DNA of 64,000 bases from Hymenopus coronatus (GCA_030762935.1 CM060886.1:36627509-36691508), one strand, 5' to 3'; shown: positions 1 to 12,235, counted from the first letter of the stretch. A program made the numbers and translations. Notes: generated from the letters alone by a model not told the origin.

Positions 1-100
1 TATTTTGATATGAAGTATAGATTGCAGTATATGTGTATTAAAATGTGTAGAAGGTAGATGTAGTTAAAAGTTACAACCTTATTTGTTAAACCTGTTCCAG

Positions 101-299
101 TCCTGTTACACTGGGTGGTAGTACCAGACGTTCCCTTCGCAGTGTAGTAAAGTTGGTGAATTCAACTAAGACAGCTGAACAAGTCCTTGCTAAGAAATTT
201 ACTCCACCTTCCAACGGTCATCATTTTACACGATCTTCCAGCCAGAAACAGACTGAAGAGAAATCAAAAATGCTGCTTCAACACAAAGAAACGTTGGAG
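101..299 (+). CDS. Internal coding exon of gene 1 (upstream exon)
   Basis: An open frame is bounded by a good acceptor (pyrimidine-rich tract then CCAG, exon from 101) and a donor GAG|GTAACC after 299. The exon starts with one base of a split codon and ends in phase 0. It encodes about 66 basic, Ser/Thr-rich residues (for example TRRSLRSVVKLVNSTK) with no domain I recognise. The next large open frame begins in phase 0 after the acceptor at 13092, so the two exons join without a frame break. The gene must start upstream of the window because the exon has an acceptor and no convincing start codon. Exon status is inferred from splice signals and phase, not from transcripts. Confidence 0.6.
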
Positions 300-879
300 G
301 TAACCATTTTCATAAAATTACTTAACTCATTTCAAATGGTAACTACATTACCTTAAGTTCCTTGCGTCCATTATGTCTAGGTCTCCCGGGTTCTTGGCTG
401 AATTTGCCAATGTTCCATGTTTAGGGGGCTTCATCAGGGCTTGTCCTCTCTCCACGACAGTTGCCAGGTGAACTGTTCATGTTATTAGACCCAAATTACC
501 TTAAGTTTTCGTAATCATACATAACATATAGTACCAAACTTATATTTCAGTTAGTATCTTTCAAAAATGTGACACAAAGATTTTCAAGAAAATAAAATCC
601 CATACCACCCTTCACATGGACAGTGCTCCACAATGTTTTATTCATCAAAACTGACTTTTAACAACAATTTTTAATAAAAATGTCATAATTAAGGCATTCT
701 TGTGACAAAATTTATACTTACGTTTTTTTGGAAATAACTTGTGAAGTCCTCTTCATTCAAAGGAATTTTGCATTAACTTTCATAACTGATGAGCTTTAAG
801 TCAACTCAAAAAATGTCAATCTCATTAAATGCTAATTTATTTAAAATAATTCTTATTGTAGCATAGGCAATTTTGCAGA
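300..879. other. Intron sequence, nothing recognised
   Basis: AT-rich intron of gene 1 following the donor at 299/300. I see no coding, repeat or RNA feature. Confidence 0.4.
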
Positions 880-1052
880 TAAAGTATGTATTCCACCCAA
901 AATTCAATACCGAGATTTCTACAGAAATACATGTTTTGAGGTCTCCTGAATCCATAAAACAGCGGTTTTAAAAAAATTACTCTGTGTGCGTGTACATATC
1001 AGTGTGCTAATGATTATCTCAATTAGCATGAAGTAGAAAAGAGAATCATTTT
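880..1052 (+). repeat. Helentron-like repeat, internally deleted fragment
   Basis: Matches the 5' part of the family (ATTCCACCCAAAATTCAATACC, then the TTTTGAGGTCTCC block) followed directly by the 3' part (TAGCATGAAGTAGAAAAG). The middle is missing. Confidence 0.6.
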
Positions 1053-1402
1053 TTTTTGCACTAAGTTTGTTTGCAGAGCAAGTAGGAAGCCATATGATGC
1101 AAATTGTTATTGTTTTAGGTCTTTTCATTCTTTTTAATATTTGTCAATATTCAGTTGTTTTTCAAGAATTGTATACAGAGAGTATGGAATTTAAGGCCAG
1201 TATACAGCATCAGTTCTTAAACTTTTGACTCGCTATTCCCTAATGTATCCATAATGAAATGTGTAATGCAGCTATTTATACAAAACTTTATCTCAATTAA
1301 AAAAAAAGTAAATAGAAAAATAAGCTTTTATACAAGTAGTGTTTTATACCCACAAATATATGATAGAAGGTAAGGAAAGTAATGTGAACATAAGTTATTA
1401 TA

Positions 1403-2730
1403 TGAGGTACATCCAGAAAGTAAGTTCCGTTTCAATTTATCTCCGCTGCAGCGCTGCGATTGCAGTTCTGCCCGTATGCGGTAGACGCTCTGTATCAAGG
1501 AGAAGAAACGTGCGCCATTTTGAGATTGCTGTTAGCCACATACGCTTTGTTGTGCTTGTTTACAATGTCAGTGTTGAATGAAAATCCTGCCGCTTGTGAA
1601 ATCAGATTTGTAATTCATTTTCTGAATGCTAGGAAAGTGAAACCAATTGAAATTTATTGGCAAATTTGCGAAGTTTACGGACAAAATGCGAGAGTGATTC
1701 AATGGTGAAAGATAGGTCCGACAGTTCAATGAAGGATGTAGTGAAGTGCACGATGAAGAACGAAGTGGGCATCCATCTTTGGTTACAGAAGAACTGGTTC
1801 ATGCGATTGATGACAAGATCCAGGAAAACCGCAAGTTTACAATTAGTGCTCTCGCTATGGAATTTCCCCAAAGCTCACGATCACAAATTCATGAAATTGT
1901 TACTGAAAAACTGAAATTTTGTAAACTTTGCTCACGTTGGGTACCAAAGATTCTTACTGAGCAACACAAAACAAAACAGATGGGTAGTGCGCTTCAGTTT
2001 TTAACCCGTTATGATGAAGACGGTGAAGAATTTCTAACACAGATAGTCACAGGAAATGAGACTTGGGTTTTTTACGACACCCTGAAAGTAAGCGACAATC
2101 AATGGAATGGAGGCACATTTCATCCCCAGCAAAGGTTAAGTCGAAACAAATCTTGACACCTTGAAAAATGATGTGCACAGTGTTCTGGGACTGGAAAGGC
2201 ATCTTACTCATTGATTTCTTACCGCGTGGTCAAACAATCAAAGCAGATGTTTATGCGAGACATTTAGGAAATTGCGCCGTGCAATACAGAATAAGCACCA
2301 AGGATTGCTGTCAAAAGGTGTTGTTTTTCTTCACGACAACGCACGACCATGTACTGCAAATGTGATGAAAAACCTCCTACATGAATTTGGCTGGGACATG
2401 TTTGACCATCCTCCGTATAGCCCTGACCTCGCTCCTAGCGACTTTCATATGTTCTTACATCTCAAGTCTTTCCTTGGCCGTCAACACTTCAACAATGGCG
2501 AAGAGCTGAAAGAGAATGTTTCCAACTTTTTGAAGACACAGGCGGCAGACTTCTATGAAGAAGGTACACAAAAACTTGTGCCACTCTATGACAAATGCCT
2601 GCAAAATTTCGGCAGTTATGTGGAAAAGTAGTTTAATTGTAGTAGAATTTTGTGCAATAAATAATTATTCTGTATCTGTACACAATTTAATTTTATTACC
2701 AAACAGAACTTACTCTCTGGACGTACCTCG
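1403..2730 (+). mobile_element. mariner-family DNA transposon, full length but coding-defective
   Basis: A 1.33-kb element with inverted ends of about 30 bp, GAGGTACATCCAGAAAGTAA on the left against GAGGTACGTCCAGAGAGTAA on the right, flanked by TA at 1401-1402 and 2731-2732, the mariner target duplication. The transposase is split over several frames. An N-terminal HTH portion lies at 1559-1710. Frame 1746-2156 carries ERSGHPSLVTEE, RWVPKILTEQHK and TGNETWVFYD. Frame 2272-2631 carries HDNARPCTA and YSPDLAPSDFH, which are the second and third catalytic Asp of a D,D34D enzyme (34 residues between them). The first catalytic Asp is Asn (AAT at 2055-2057). With frameshifts and that substitution it cannot make active enzyme, but its ends look intact. 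Confidence 0.93.
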
Positions 2731-2779
2731 TATTTTTAGAATGTCAGTGTGGGTATGTGACTGTGAGCGCACAACTCAA

Positions 2780-3320
2780 TCTGATGTATTCCATTTACAT
2801 AAAACTGTCTCTACCTATTCTGCAACAAATTGTTCTTGCAAAAGTTTATTCTTCTATGTATTTCATTTTAATTGAGTTAAACATTAGCAGAAATGATCTC
2901 ATTACTTAGTTCCTGTAAACAGAAAAATAATAGGGAAATACATTAGGCTAAAGCACAGGCAAATCTTTTGAAGGCTGTATGATTGAATTTTGGTTCTCTT
3001 TGTAAGAGATATAAAATTCTCGTTTGAGAAAAGTAAAAGTATTTTGAAATTCAAATAAATTGTGTTTTTTAATGAGATCTACATTTTTTTGTACAAAGTT
3101 TTTAACCATAGTTTACCAGTTATGCAAAAGTCATTCTGAATTAAGAGGACTTTAGAGGCTATTCCCAAGAAATTCTAAATTAAGCATTCTATTTATGTAA
3201 ATATGTATAATATTCAGTATTTTAATAAAAATTGTAGGGCCTTTTTGAGAAAATAAAAATATATATAAAAAAGAAATTCTTGATACTGAACTTAAATACC
3301 AAGTTTAACTTTTCATTTTT
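2780..3320 (-). repeat. Helentron-like repeat, minus copy, 5' truncated
   Basis: Begins with the reversed 3' terminus (TCTGATGTATTCCATTTACA) and runs through the family's TTAGCAGAAATG, GAGATCTACA and TTTAGAGGCTATTCCCA blocks. It stops near the ACTTAAATACCAAGTTTAAC block. Confidence 0.7.
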
Positions 3321-4055
3321 AATTTCATTACTCAACGATTTCTGAGAATTTTTTGTTATGCGTTTGAATTTTTAAATATTTACATGCTTCTCTAATGGTG
3401 TGATTAAAAATTGCTTTACTTTATCGCAAAATTATGTGTAAATAATTTATTTCTTACGCAGGAAATATGTCCCAATGGTATTGCTCCTTTAGTAGCATCC
3501 ACAAACATCCATAGTTAGTTGATATGATGTGTTGAAACCATCACTATCTGACTAATGCTCCCTATTTTTAGTCATCTATTGGAAGTAAAAAAATTACTGG
3601 TAGAATCATTTGGCAGTATTTTCAATTCATTATATGATTAATATTTTGACCCAAATCATATATCCATTTAGTTCCTTCAATATAGCTCCAGGGTTTTTTT
3701 TTAAAAAGCATAACATTACAATAGATATGGTAGGATATTTTTATGTGTTGATAAACACCCATAATGAGTAATGCCTTATAGCTTTTAAACTTTCAAAATA
3801 AGGTTGCAAAACTTACATTAGAAACTGACAAAAACATAGAAGAATAAGTTTGGTGAACGAAGAAGAGTAGCAAAGAAGCATGTAATTTTGAATGCCAAGA
3901 GAATTATGAAATATGGGTGTAGATGTATGATTAGATGATGATGTATAAAATATCAAAGAAATGTATTTATCGAAGAAATGTATTGCGGGAAAGGTGTAGA
4001 AGATACCTCAAGGGAACCAATAAAGTTCACAAATTTTGTAACGTTAATGCTGATA

Positions 4056-5734
4056 AGTAGGGGTGGTGATTTTTCACAAATGTGATTTAGCATGAAATGT
4101 TCATAAAGCCATGTCACATTTTAATGTGTTTTGAACATGCAAAATTGACTCAAAATGCAAATATTACACTAACATGTGATATAAATGCAAAGTTGCTGAT
4201 TTTTTTAAAATTTACATTCTTTATTTTCTTCTAGAAGTTGTATCTGATGAGTTTGTGCACCCTTCGAACGTTTATGGATCTGACACACTTGCCCACCATA
4301 CTGATCTGGAATGTGGAACTGTTCCCTTATCCCTCATCGGTTGATGTATAAAAGAAAGTCGTGATAGTTACACTATTTATAACTCAAGAATGGTGGAACC
4401 GATTTGGCTGAAAATCAGTGGGGAGATAGCTGAGAACCAGGAGATGGACATAGGATACTTTTTATCCCGTTTCCGTGGGACGTGACATAAAACGTGGTAT
4501 AACAAAACGCAACAGACAGAAAAAAGCATTGTTGTCTATGGTGTTTGTTTCGAGTTTCTATTATTATGTGCCGATATTATCATTAACAATGCCACGACCA
4601 AGACAATCGAATCTTTCCCAACAAAGGATTCAAAACATTGCGAATGAAATTGCACATGAAGAGCAACTATCCAATTAAGTTTTTAAACTCCTTGGGTATG
4701 CCTGGCTTACCACCGTACAATATATGACTAAAGGTTGGCTCCGTAGTAATCATGCTTCAAAACATAAACCAACCAAAACTGTGCAATGGAAGGCATTTGG
4801 TGGTAAGTAAATTGATAAACAATGTGATTTATGCGACAATGCTCAAAGGAAAATTCGAAAGTGAGGAAGTTCTCATTCTGAGGATCCCAATGATCCCAAC
4901 CGATTTGCTGTTTGAGTTTAAATGATTTCAATTTCCAATCCGTCTTGCATTCGCCATGACCATTAACAAATCACAAGAGCAATCCTTGAAAATTGTGGTG
5001 TGAATCTAGAAAATCCATGTTACTCCACGGTCAATTATATGTGGCATGTTCACGGGTCAGAAGACCATCTGCATTATTTGTTCTTGTGCCTGATAATAAA
5101 ACGAGAAATGTCATCTATCACAAGCTGCTTCACTGAAGAGTGCATGCAACCCATGCACCAAAATACACGACCAATAAATAATCATTAAAATACTTGATTT
5201 TTTGTATTTATATTTATTATCCTAATAAAAAATTGAACTTAATAAAATCCAAAATCTGCTCTAAGGAGGAAGAAAGTTCGCCGGGTCAGCTAGTATACAT
5301 ATAAATCTGAACTTGGCATACAGAAATAAATCAGTTTCATAGTTGTCAAATTTAAGTAACAATCATAATTTCTTGTTAGTAAATGTTAAAGAAAGAAACT
5401 CTATTTACAAGAATTTGTGCATAAATTTGAATACAAAAAATTAGAATAAAAAATCATGTCCTCAAGTGAGGACACTGGCCTAATGTAGACATAATTGACA
5501 CATGAGTTTTATCTCATATGCTTCCTGTTTATGTCAACAATATTTTAGTATTTTGTCATTGTTGTGAGAAGCAGTGTCATTGTTATTGTTGAGAATTCAG
5601 TTTGCATTTGCTAATGTGTTATTGATGCCACATTAAAGCTTTTTCTTGAGACAATATCTTGTTTATCAGAATGAATTCAAGATGTATGTTTTTCTTCAAA
5701 ATGCTATAAAATTCTAAAAATCACCACCCCTACT
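4056..5734. mobile_element. TIR DNA transposon (hAT-like ends) of about 1.68 kb carrying a Helitron relic
   Basis: A perfect 19-bp inverted repeat, AGTAGGGGTGGTGATTTTT, lies at 4056-4074 and, reversed, at 5716-5734. It is flanked on both sides by GATA (4052-4055 and 5735-5738), a possible 4-bp target duplication. The outermost bases and the GGGGTGG motif resemble hAT ends, but a 4-bp duplication is not the hAT norm, so the superfamily is open. I find no transposase of its own; the internal space is largely taken by the Helitron relic. The element lies in the gene 1 intron. Confidence 0.65.
4335..5294 (+). mobile_element. Helitron relic, internally deleted
   Basis: The 5' part carries a block common in insect Helitrons (AACCGATTTGGCTGAAAATC, GGAGATGGACATAGGATAC, TTTTTATCCCGTTTCC). 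A short frame from 4590 starts MPRPRQSNLSQQRIQN, like the Helitron ORF start. A deletion then leads to the helicase C-terminus at about 4850-5130: EVLILRIPMIPT and FQFPIRLAFAMTINKSQ, with the usual SQGQSLK continuation degraded. The 3' end reads GCCGGGTCAGCTAG|TA at about 5293, matching the CTRR terminus. The 5' boundary is approximate. It is not autonomous. Confidence 0.8.
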
Positions 5735-5804
5735 GATAGGTAATATTAAATACATATCAGAATAATATGATTTTAAAAAAAATATGCGTTCCATTCCCAT
5801 TTCT

Positions 5805-6230
5805 TGATCTAGCTGTTTTGCAAACAAACATTTTATTCAAAAGATTAATCTTTTATATACTGATCAAAGTAAATATAAACAGAATTATTGTCTTATTACT
5901 TATTTGTAAGTAGAAGAGAAATAAGGGATTGCACAAGCTAAAGCGATAGTCAAGTCCTTTAAAAACCTGTCACTATGTGAAACAATTGAAATTCCACTCT
6001 CTCTTAAAACATTAATAGAATGAATAGTGCAGTAACTAATTAATTTTAAGAAAAAACACAGTGTGAAGTTTGAGTGTGATGCTGTATTTTTACTCTTAAG
6101 CCATTCTTTGCTTAGCAATAGTAAACAAACAGGAAGCAATAAGAAATATCTCTTCCTGTTGAGCAAAGTTTAAGAGGCTTAAAATTGAAACCAAAAATCC
6201 AGAATATTTTAAATAGTTAACTATAAAAAA
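5805..6230 (-). repeat. Helentron-like repeat, minus 3'-end variant
   Basis: Carries the reversed 3'-half blocks (TTATTACTTATTTGTAAGTA, GCTAAAGCGATAGTCAAGTC) in a diverged form, abutting the next copy at about 6234. Confidence 0.55.
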
Positions 6231-6233
6231 AAA

Positions 6234-7724
6234 TCTGATGAACATTAGCAGAAATGCTCCTATTACCTGGTTTCTTGTAAGCAGAAGGAAAATGGGAGAA
6301 TGTACTAGGCTAAAGCAATAATCAACTCTTTTAAAAGCCAGTTGCCATGTGGTTGAAGTCTGATTCTTTGTATTCCTGGAGTTGACAATTTGCTGTATGA
6401 GAAAAGTGTAAATATTTTAAAGTTGAAACAAATAACAAGGGATATCTTGGAAATGGTCAACTCCACGAAAAAAAAGTATTACATAAATTGTGTGTGTTAA
6501 CGAGATCTACATCTTTTGAGTATAAAGTTTATGTCTCTATCGGTTTATCATTATATAAAAGTAATCCAGAATGTTAAGTTTTAAGTTTATTGAAGCACTA
6601 AGAAATGCATATATTGTACAATACATATCTTGTGCAGCCCACTAGATTTGGCCCAGGCCATTTTTTCAGTGGCCAGCCCAGTTTAAGTAATACAAAAAAG
6701 AACATATTACCTCTAAATGCTCATGAACTATAGTTCTTCTCTGTTAACAGTCCATTTCCATTTATTTTTTACTATTTCTGAATATTGTCCCAATGTCTTA
6801 TCTATAATTTTATTTATATCAGATTTCCTATTCATTTTTGACCGTATAGGTACTTCCATTTCTTAGTTTTCTTACAATCAAAAATTATATGTTGAACGTC
6901 TTCCTTCCCCCCACATAATGAACATTCACCATTTGGGTGCCTGTTTCGTTGTCCTTTTAGCCTCCATATTCCTACTCTTAGCCATGCTATCCCCTTCCTT
7001 TCTTCCTGGCTAGTCTTTTCCCAACTATTTTTTATGGGTATACGAGATATGTGATTTTTTTTCTGATAGCTGACTAAAATTTTTTTGAAGTTCTATATCC
7101 TCAAATCTTTTTCTTGCTCCCTTTCAAAAACGTTTATAATTTGTTTCTCTTTTCCTCCAAATATTGTCTAAACCTTATTTTCTAAGTTATTTATTAAATT
7201 ACTTACCCAACTTGCACTTTATAAACTTGTTTCTTGGTATTTCAAACATTATTTAAGCAAATTACTATTTTTTAAATTTAGGATCCTGTACCAATATTTT
7301 AAAGACCTCTCCAAGCCTTTGCTTGCCACTCTCCCTATCTCAATTTGGGCTACTTCATTTGCTGTTGCTCTTGGCAACCCCAAAATTTCTTTACAAAACA
7401 TCTTGTGGACAAAATCTACAACTTCCCATCCATTTTCAAGACCCCATATTTCAATACAGTATAACATCGTAGCCTCAACCACTGAATTATTATACACATT
7501 TTCTAACCATTTCACTTCCATCTCTGGTGTTTTATATACACAATCTCTCACTGCCATCATTGCAGTTTTTCCTTTTGTTAATGCTACTTTCTTTTGTTTC
7601 TCCCATTTACCTCCTGCCTCTATTTTTGTTCCTTAATAAATGTAATCGTGCACTATTCTATATTATTTACTTCCTTTTTGCCATTTCTTATATTTACTCA
7701 ATTTAAATCCTGTCTTAAACACTA

Positions 7725-7762
<38 letters not shown>

Positions 7763-8850
7763 GCCTTTAATCCCCATTCTATACAGTAATTATCAGTTTC
7801 TTGTAAAGACAATTTTAGACCATTTACAGTAATGAAACCCACTACCAAATCATTTGTAAAAAGGAGATCAGGGATTTGTACATTACTTATTACAGGCAAA
7901 AGCTTATTACTTTTACTTATGTTCTGTAGTATGTCATCAATAAACAGATTGAATAAAATTGGAGTTAACTTGCATCCCTGACATAGCTCTTTTTCATGGG
8001 ACATTTCTTTAGTTACTACCCTTTCATATTTTATGCAGAAAGTGCTATCTTTATATAAACCTTTAAAAGTAGTTACCATTCGATTACTAACTCCTTTCTT
8101 TAATAGTTTATATCATAATAGTTGTAGTTCTATACGGTCAAATGCTTTCTCTAAATCAATATATTTTTCCTTTTTTATTTCTTTGTCTATTAGCGTTTTT
8201 ATAATGAAAATATTAACAGTTCTCCTCCCTTTCCTAAAGCCCATTTGAAATTCTGAGAGGATGTTATACTCTTCTACCCATACTTGCAATCTTGTCTGCC
8301 ACATTTGATAGTAGAGCTATGCCCCTAAATTTATTTGATTCATCCATATCCCCTTACCTTTATATATGGGCTGTATAATAGCTTTTCTCCAGCTTTCTGG
8401 TGCATCCAAAATTAAATGGTCTTCAGAGGCTATTCCCAGAAAATTCAAGATATAAGTTTTATTTATCATGTAAATATTGTTAATATACAGTATTTTAATC
8501 ATAACAGCCATTTTTGAAAGAGTGAAAACGTTGGAAATTTTTTCATGTAAAAAGTAGTTTGGGATGTGGGATTTTTCTCAAAATCTTCATGACACATTCT
8601 TGGAAGCTGCTAAACTTAAATATTAAGTTTGGTATTTTACCATCTTTTTGTTTTTTGACTTATCATATTCTCTCTCTCCCTCACTCATACGTGTACACGT
8701 GCGCACACTTTTCTAAAAAAAAAATTTTTTTTTTATTCAAGGGATCCAAAAACAGGTATTCCTGGTGAAATCTTGGTATCAAATTTTTGGCGCAATACAA
8801 TACCTTCTCTGCACATTATGTACATAGTATATGTAGAGAAAGTAAAAATG
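6234..8850 (-). repeat. Helentron-like repeat, minus copy, split by a LINE insertion
   Basis: The 3' half occupies 6234-6570 and the 5' half 8402-8850. The reading resumes at the TGGTCTTCAGAGGCTATTCC block exactly where the first part breaks off after CCAGAATG. The far end shows the family's hairpin and AGAGAAAGT terminus. The 1.83-kb gap is the LINE relic described separately. Confidence 0.7.
6571..8400 (-). mobile_element. Non-LTR retrotransposon (LINE) relic, 5' truncated
   Basis: Minus-strand reverse transcriptase remnants in successive frames. 8113-8304 gives QMGFRKGRRTVNIF and DLEKAFDR. 7663-8079 gives LTPILFNLFIDDIL and the catalytic box LLFTNDLVVGF, where a FADD-type motif is expected, so it is damaged. 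7249-7560 gives CKEILGLPRATANEV and SLKYWYRIL, the region after RT. Near 6900-6960 a zinc knuckle reads CSLCGGKEDVQHIIFDC. A T-run (A-run in coding sense) at 7727-7757 interrupts the RT frame. The first part of the ORF and the endonuclease are absent. The exact clade is not determined. Confidence 0.85.
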
Positions 8851-8854
8851 TATA

Positions 8855-9325
8855 TAACATTGTGTGTTTTAATCAGATCTACATATTTTGTATAGTAAGT
8901 TTTTGTCTATCTCTTATGGTTTGCCAGATATATGAAAGTAATCCAGAATGAACAGGTCTTCAGAGGCTATTCCCATAAAATTCAAGATATATATTTAGTT
9001 TGTCAAAAAATATGTTAAACTAAGATATTTTAATCAAAATTATTAGAATTTAGAAAAATGTTGGATGGGGGGGATTTTCTTGTTAATCTTTGTTGCGGGC
9101 TTGGAAGATACTAAACATAAATACCAAGCTTGGTATTTAATGGTGTTTTAATTTTTGAGCTATGCTATACACTCGTGCATGCACACATTCTAAAATTGCT
9201 CTTCTGGGGCTCAGGAGACCTCAAAACATCCTGTGAAATCTCGACATAAAATTTTTGGTGGAATACAATACCTTCTCTAGCCACTAAATACATTGCACAT
9301 ATGAGCTTAAGAAAGTAAATAAATT
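8855..9325 (-). repeat. Helentron-like repeat, minus copy, 5' half
   Basis: Runs from the TGTGTGTTTTAATCAGATCT block to the hairpin end near 9320, including CAGGTCTTCAGAGGCTATTC and the CACTCGTGCATGCACACA microsatellite position. Confidence 0.65.
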
Positions 9326-10140
9326 AACCTTTTCATTAATTTACATTAATTCTACCAATATAAAACAATTTCAACAACTTCCAAATAAAAATTAGAAAGC
9401 TCAAATAATAACCTAATCTCCATAAATTGCCTTTGCATTAAATTATATGGGGTTTCTGAGAATAAATGGTAGTATTTCAAGAATTCACTCTGAAGTGTGC
9501 ATTATGTATAAGGATTGAAAGTACCTTAAAGTAATTCAGTAACAGCTCTTTTTACATGTTTTTTGTGTTATTGCTACCATAAAATTAAATTCATTGTTTC
9601 AAAATTTAACATTTTGTTTATGCATTACTACAAGAACTATTGACTGTGTGCAATCTATATAGAAGTGTTCTTTGTGTTCCTTAAACTTGTGTTATTTGTA
9701 ATATTTTCCAAAAAGAAGCTGCACATGTATTATGGTTGGCAGAACATAAATCTGTGATAGAGATAAAGGGTAATTTAGATGCAAGTACAAAAAGGATCAT
9801 CCCATAAAGATAACATCAAATGAAGGCACATAGAGTTTAACCCGGTTATTTTATATTTGCTTTAATTTGAAACATAAGTAGAAAGAGATAGCAATACAGT
9901 GGAACTTGGATAATTTGAAGCTGAAGGGGTAAGAAAAAACTTGAAAATATCAAAACATTTGAATTACAAAGTAACTAAAATTGACATTTTAGCAATACAG
10001 ATAGAAACCATTCCATTTACGCTGGCTGTCTGTAGCAATAAATTTCACACAAATGACAAAAGTGCCTCTGATGGTGTAGGAATGGGTTTTTCTTCAAGTT
10101 CTTGTTCCTTCTTAAACTACTTTAACATGCACTCGACAAC
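9326..10140. other. Intron sequence, nothing recognised
   Basis: AT-rich stretch in the gene 1 intron. I see no coding or repeat structure in it. Confidence 0.4.
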
Positions 10141-10141
10141 A

Positions 10142-10372
10142 TCATGATTTTCTGGTTGTCTTTCTCTCTCTCTTTTCATTTGAGGTACTGCTTAAAATTA
10201 TCTCCTTATTCTTCAGATAAGTTGACCAAGTGTTCAGTGGTATCCCATAATCTTTTGCGATTTCAGATTTTTTCTTAATCCTTTCAACTTCTTGAATCAC
10301 AGCAAAAGTTAGTCTTGTATGGGACATATTGGTTGCATTAATTTGTAACACACTGAACAGTAGGAAGCTCAA
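10142..10372 (-). mobile_element. pogo/Tigger-type transposase fragment (HTH only)
   Basis: The minus-strand frame reads RLTFAVIQEVERIKKKSEIA then KDYGIPLNTWSTYLKNKE, the N-terminal helix-turn-helix of pogo/Tigger (CENP-B-related) transposases. No DDE domain follows. No terminal repeats were found, so this is a small relic. Confidence 0.7.
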
Positions 10373-10624
10373 GAGACAACTAAAGGCACCATGTTTAAAA
10401 GAAGGGGATGTGAGAGGAGGTATAGAAGCTCAGGCTGCAGCTAAGAAAGCTATTCCATCCTCCCAAACTGAATTCCTGCTGCACTCTATACAAAAATTAC
10501 CAGAGCAATCACTTCTTTTGCAAAAACACATGGACGAAGTTATGTATTAAATTTCTGCTTAAAGATTAATTTTTGTCTGACATTTCTGAATAAAAACTTT
10601 GAATTAAGAAAAATGAAATTACAT

Positions 10625-10690
10625 ACACACATATGCACGCACGCACACACACACACATACATACACCACCCCCCTCCCCCTCCCCTTCCA
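10625..10690. repeat. CA-rich microsatellite and C-rich tract
   Basis: CA/GCAC repeats followed by a CCCCCTCCCCCT tract, immediately beside the mariner-type relic. Confidence 0.8.
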
Positions 10691-10699
10691 CCTACTTTT

Positions 10700-11860
10700 T
10701 GGCATAGTCACCAACTTTCTCAACACATTTGTCTCATCGTGATACCATTTTCAATATGCCGTGTTCATAGAGGTCCGTTTTCCTGGAGTATAGTCATCTG
10801 TGGACTGCTGATTTCACTTCTGCATCTGTTGCAAAGTGTTGGCTGGCCAGAAATTTCTACATGGGACAAAACAGATGAAAGACTGACAGTGCAAGGCCTG
10901 GACTGTATGGTATATGCTGGAGCACCTACCAACCAAATTTCGTGATTTTCTGAGGAGCAGCAGCAACATGGGGCAAGCATTGTCACGAAGTAGTAACTCA
11001 TCGTCAGCATTAATGTAGTAACATTTGTTACGAAGGGCATGATGCAAATTCATCAAAGTTTTAATGTAGGCTGCAACATTCATAGTGGTCTTGTGTTCAG
11101 TAATGTCCATCAATAAAACACCATGCATATCCAATAACATTGTTATTAGCACTTTCCTAGCACTTTCCTTCACTTTGAATCTTTTCTTTGCTGGGGAACT
11201 AACATGTTTCCACTCTGTACTTGCCTGCTTTGTTTCAGGCATTTAATGGTATGCTCATGGCTCGTCACCAGTGATGATTCCTTTCAGAAACTTATGTCCT
11301 GCTTGTCCAAGCTTGTCATCATTCGCTGGCCCTCGTGGTTGTCTCTCAGGTTCTTAGGCACCCAGCGAGGACCAACTTTAGGACATTTCAATGTGTCATG
11401 AACAATATCGTACACTGCACCATAGGAAATGTTGAATTGTTACGATAAGTTTCGTAGTTTCACATGCCGGTCGTTCAAAATTGCCACCTCAGTGCCTCTG
11501 GGTGTGGCGAATCACACGGCCCTCTTGGAAGAATTCACAGCTCCTGAAGACATTGCCAAGGTCCACACAATTATCTCCATACATGCTACACATGTCCCTC
11601 TCAATTTCACTCAGTTTATGCCCTTTGGCCCACAAATATGGAACCACACCTCTCTGTTCTTTACAGGTAGACGACAGTAACATGTGCACCATCTTTGTTG
11701 CAGAGATCACACTTCTCTCGCTAGAGCTGCACATGAAACAAAACAAACCCTCTGTAGTGAAAACTTCAAACTATATTTGTATGAAATTGCAACATTCCAG
11801 CTGCAATACCAAGGCAGAAAAAAATTATTGTTCGTTACTTTTTGATCTGCCCTCGTAGTA
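10700..11860 (-). mobile_element. mariner-type transposase relic
   Basis: Minus-strand pieces in order: EQRGVVPYLWAKGHKLSEIE and MYGDNCVD (11489-11746, HTH region); a PRWVPKNLRDNHEGQR-like stretch near 11330-11370; then 10814-11242 with QASTEWKHVSSPAKKRFKVK, VLITMLLDMHGVLLMD and LLRDNACPM. The last is the second catalytic Asp motif, with D-N-A retained. The third catalytic motif and the ends are not recognisable. It belongs to a different mariner lineage from the element at 1403. Non-functional. Confidence 0.75.
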
Positions 11861-12026
11861 GGTGGAGAAAGTATTGCATTCCACCCAGAATTTATTATTG
11901 ACATTTCACCAAAAATATGTGTTTCAAGGTCTTTGGAATAAAACAACTTTAAAAAAAAAAGGTGGATATGAACCCATGAGAGAGAGAGAGATAGAGAGAG
12001 AGATAGAGAGATAGAGATAGAGAGAT

Positions 12027-12073
<47 letters not shown>

Positions 12074-12235
12074 TAGAGAGATAGAGAGATAGATAGATAG
12101 ATGTATTCAAATGATCTTGGGGTCCATGGAGCTTAAAGTTACTCCACCAGACGTGCTATACATTAAAGTTATTAACATGACAAAATGTGTATCTTAATTT
12201 TTTGGGAGTAGTCCATGAAGTCTTTTCATTTGGGT
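11858..12235 (+). repeat. Helentron-like repeat broken by GA/GATA microsatellite and a SINE fragment
   Basis: The 5' block lies at 11858-11965 (GTATTGCATTCCACCCAGAA, TTTCAAGGTCTTT). The middle block resumes at about 12155 (ACATTAAAGTTATTAACATG, TTTTTTGGGAGTAGTCC). Between them are the microsatellite and a SINE-C piece (12104-12155, GGGGTCCATGGAGCTTAAAG). Confidence 0.6.
11976..12105. repeat. GA/GATA microsatellite
   Basis: About 130 bp of (GA)n interrupted regularly by GATA, ending in pure GATA units. Confidence 0.95.
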
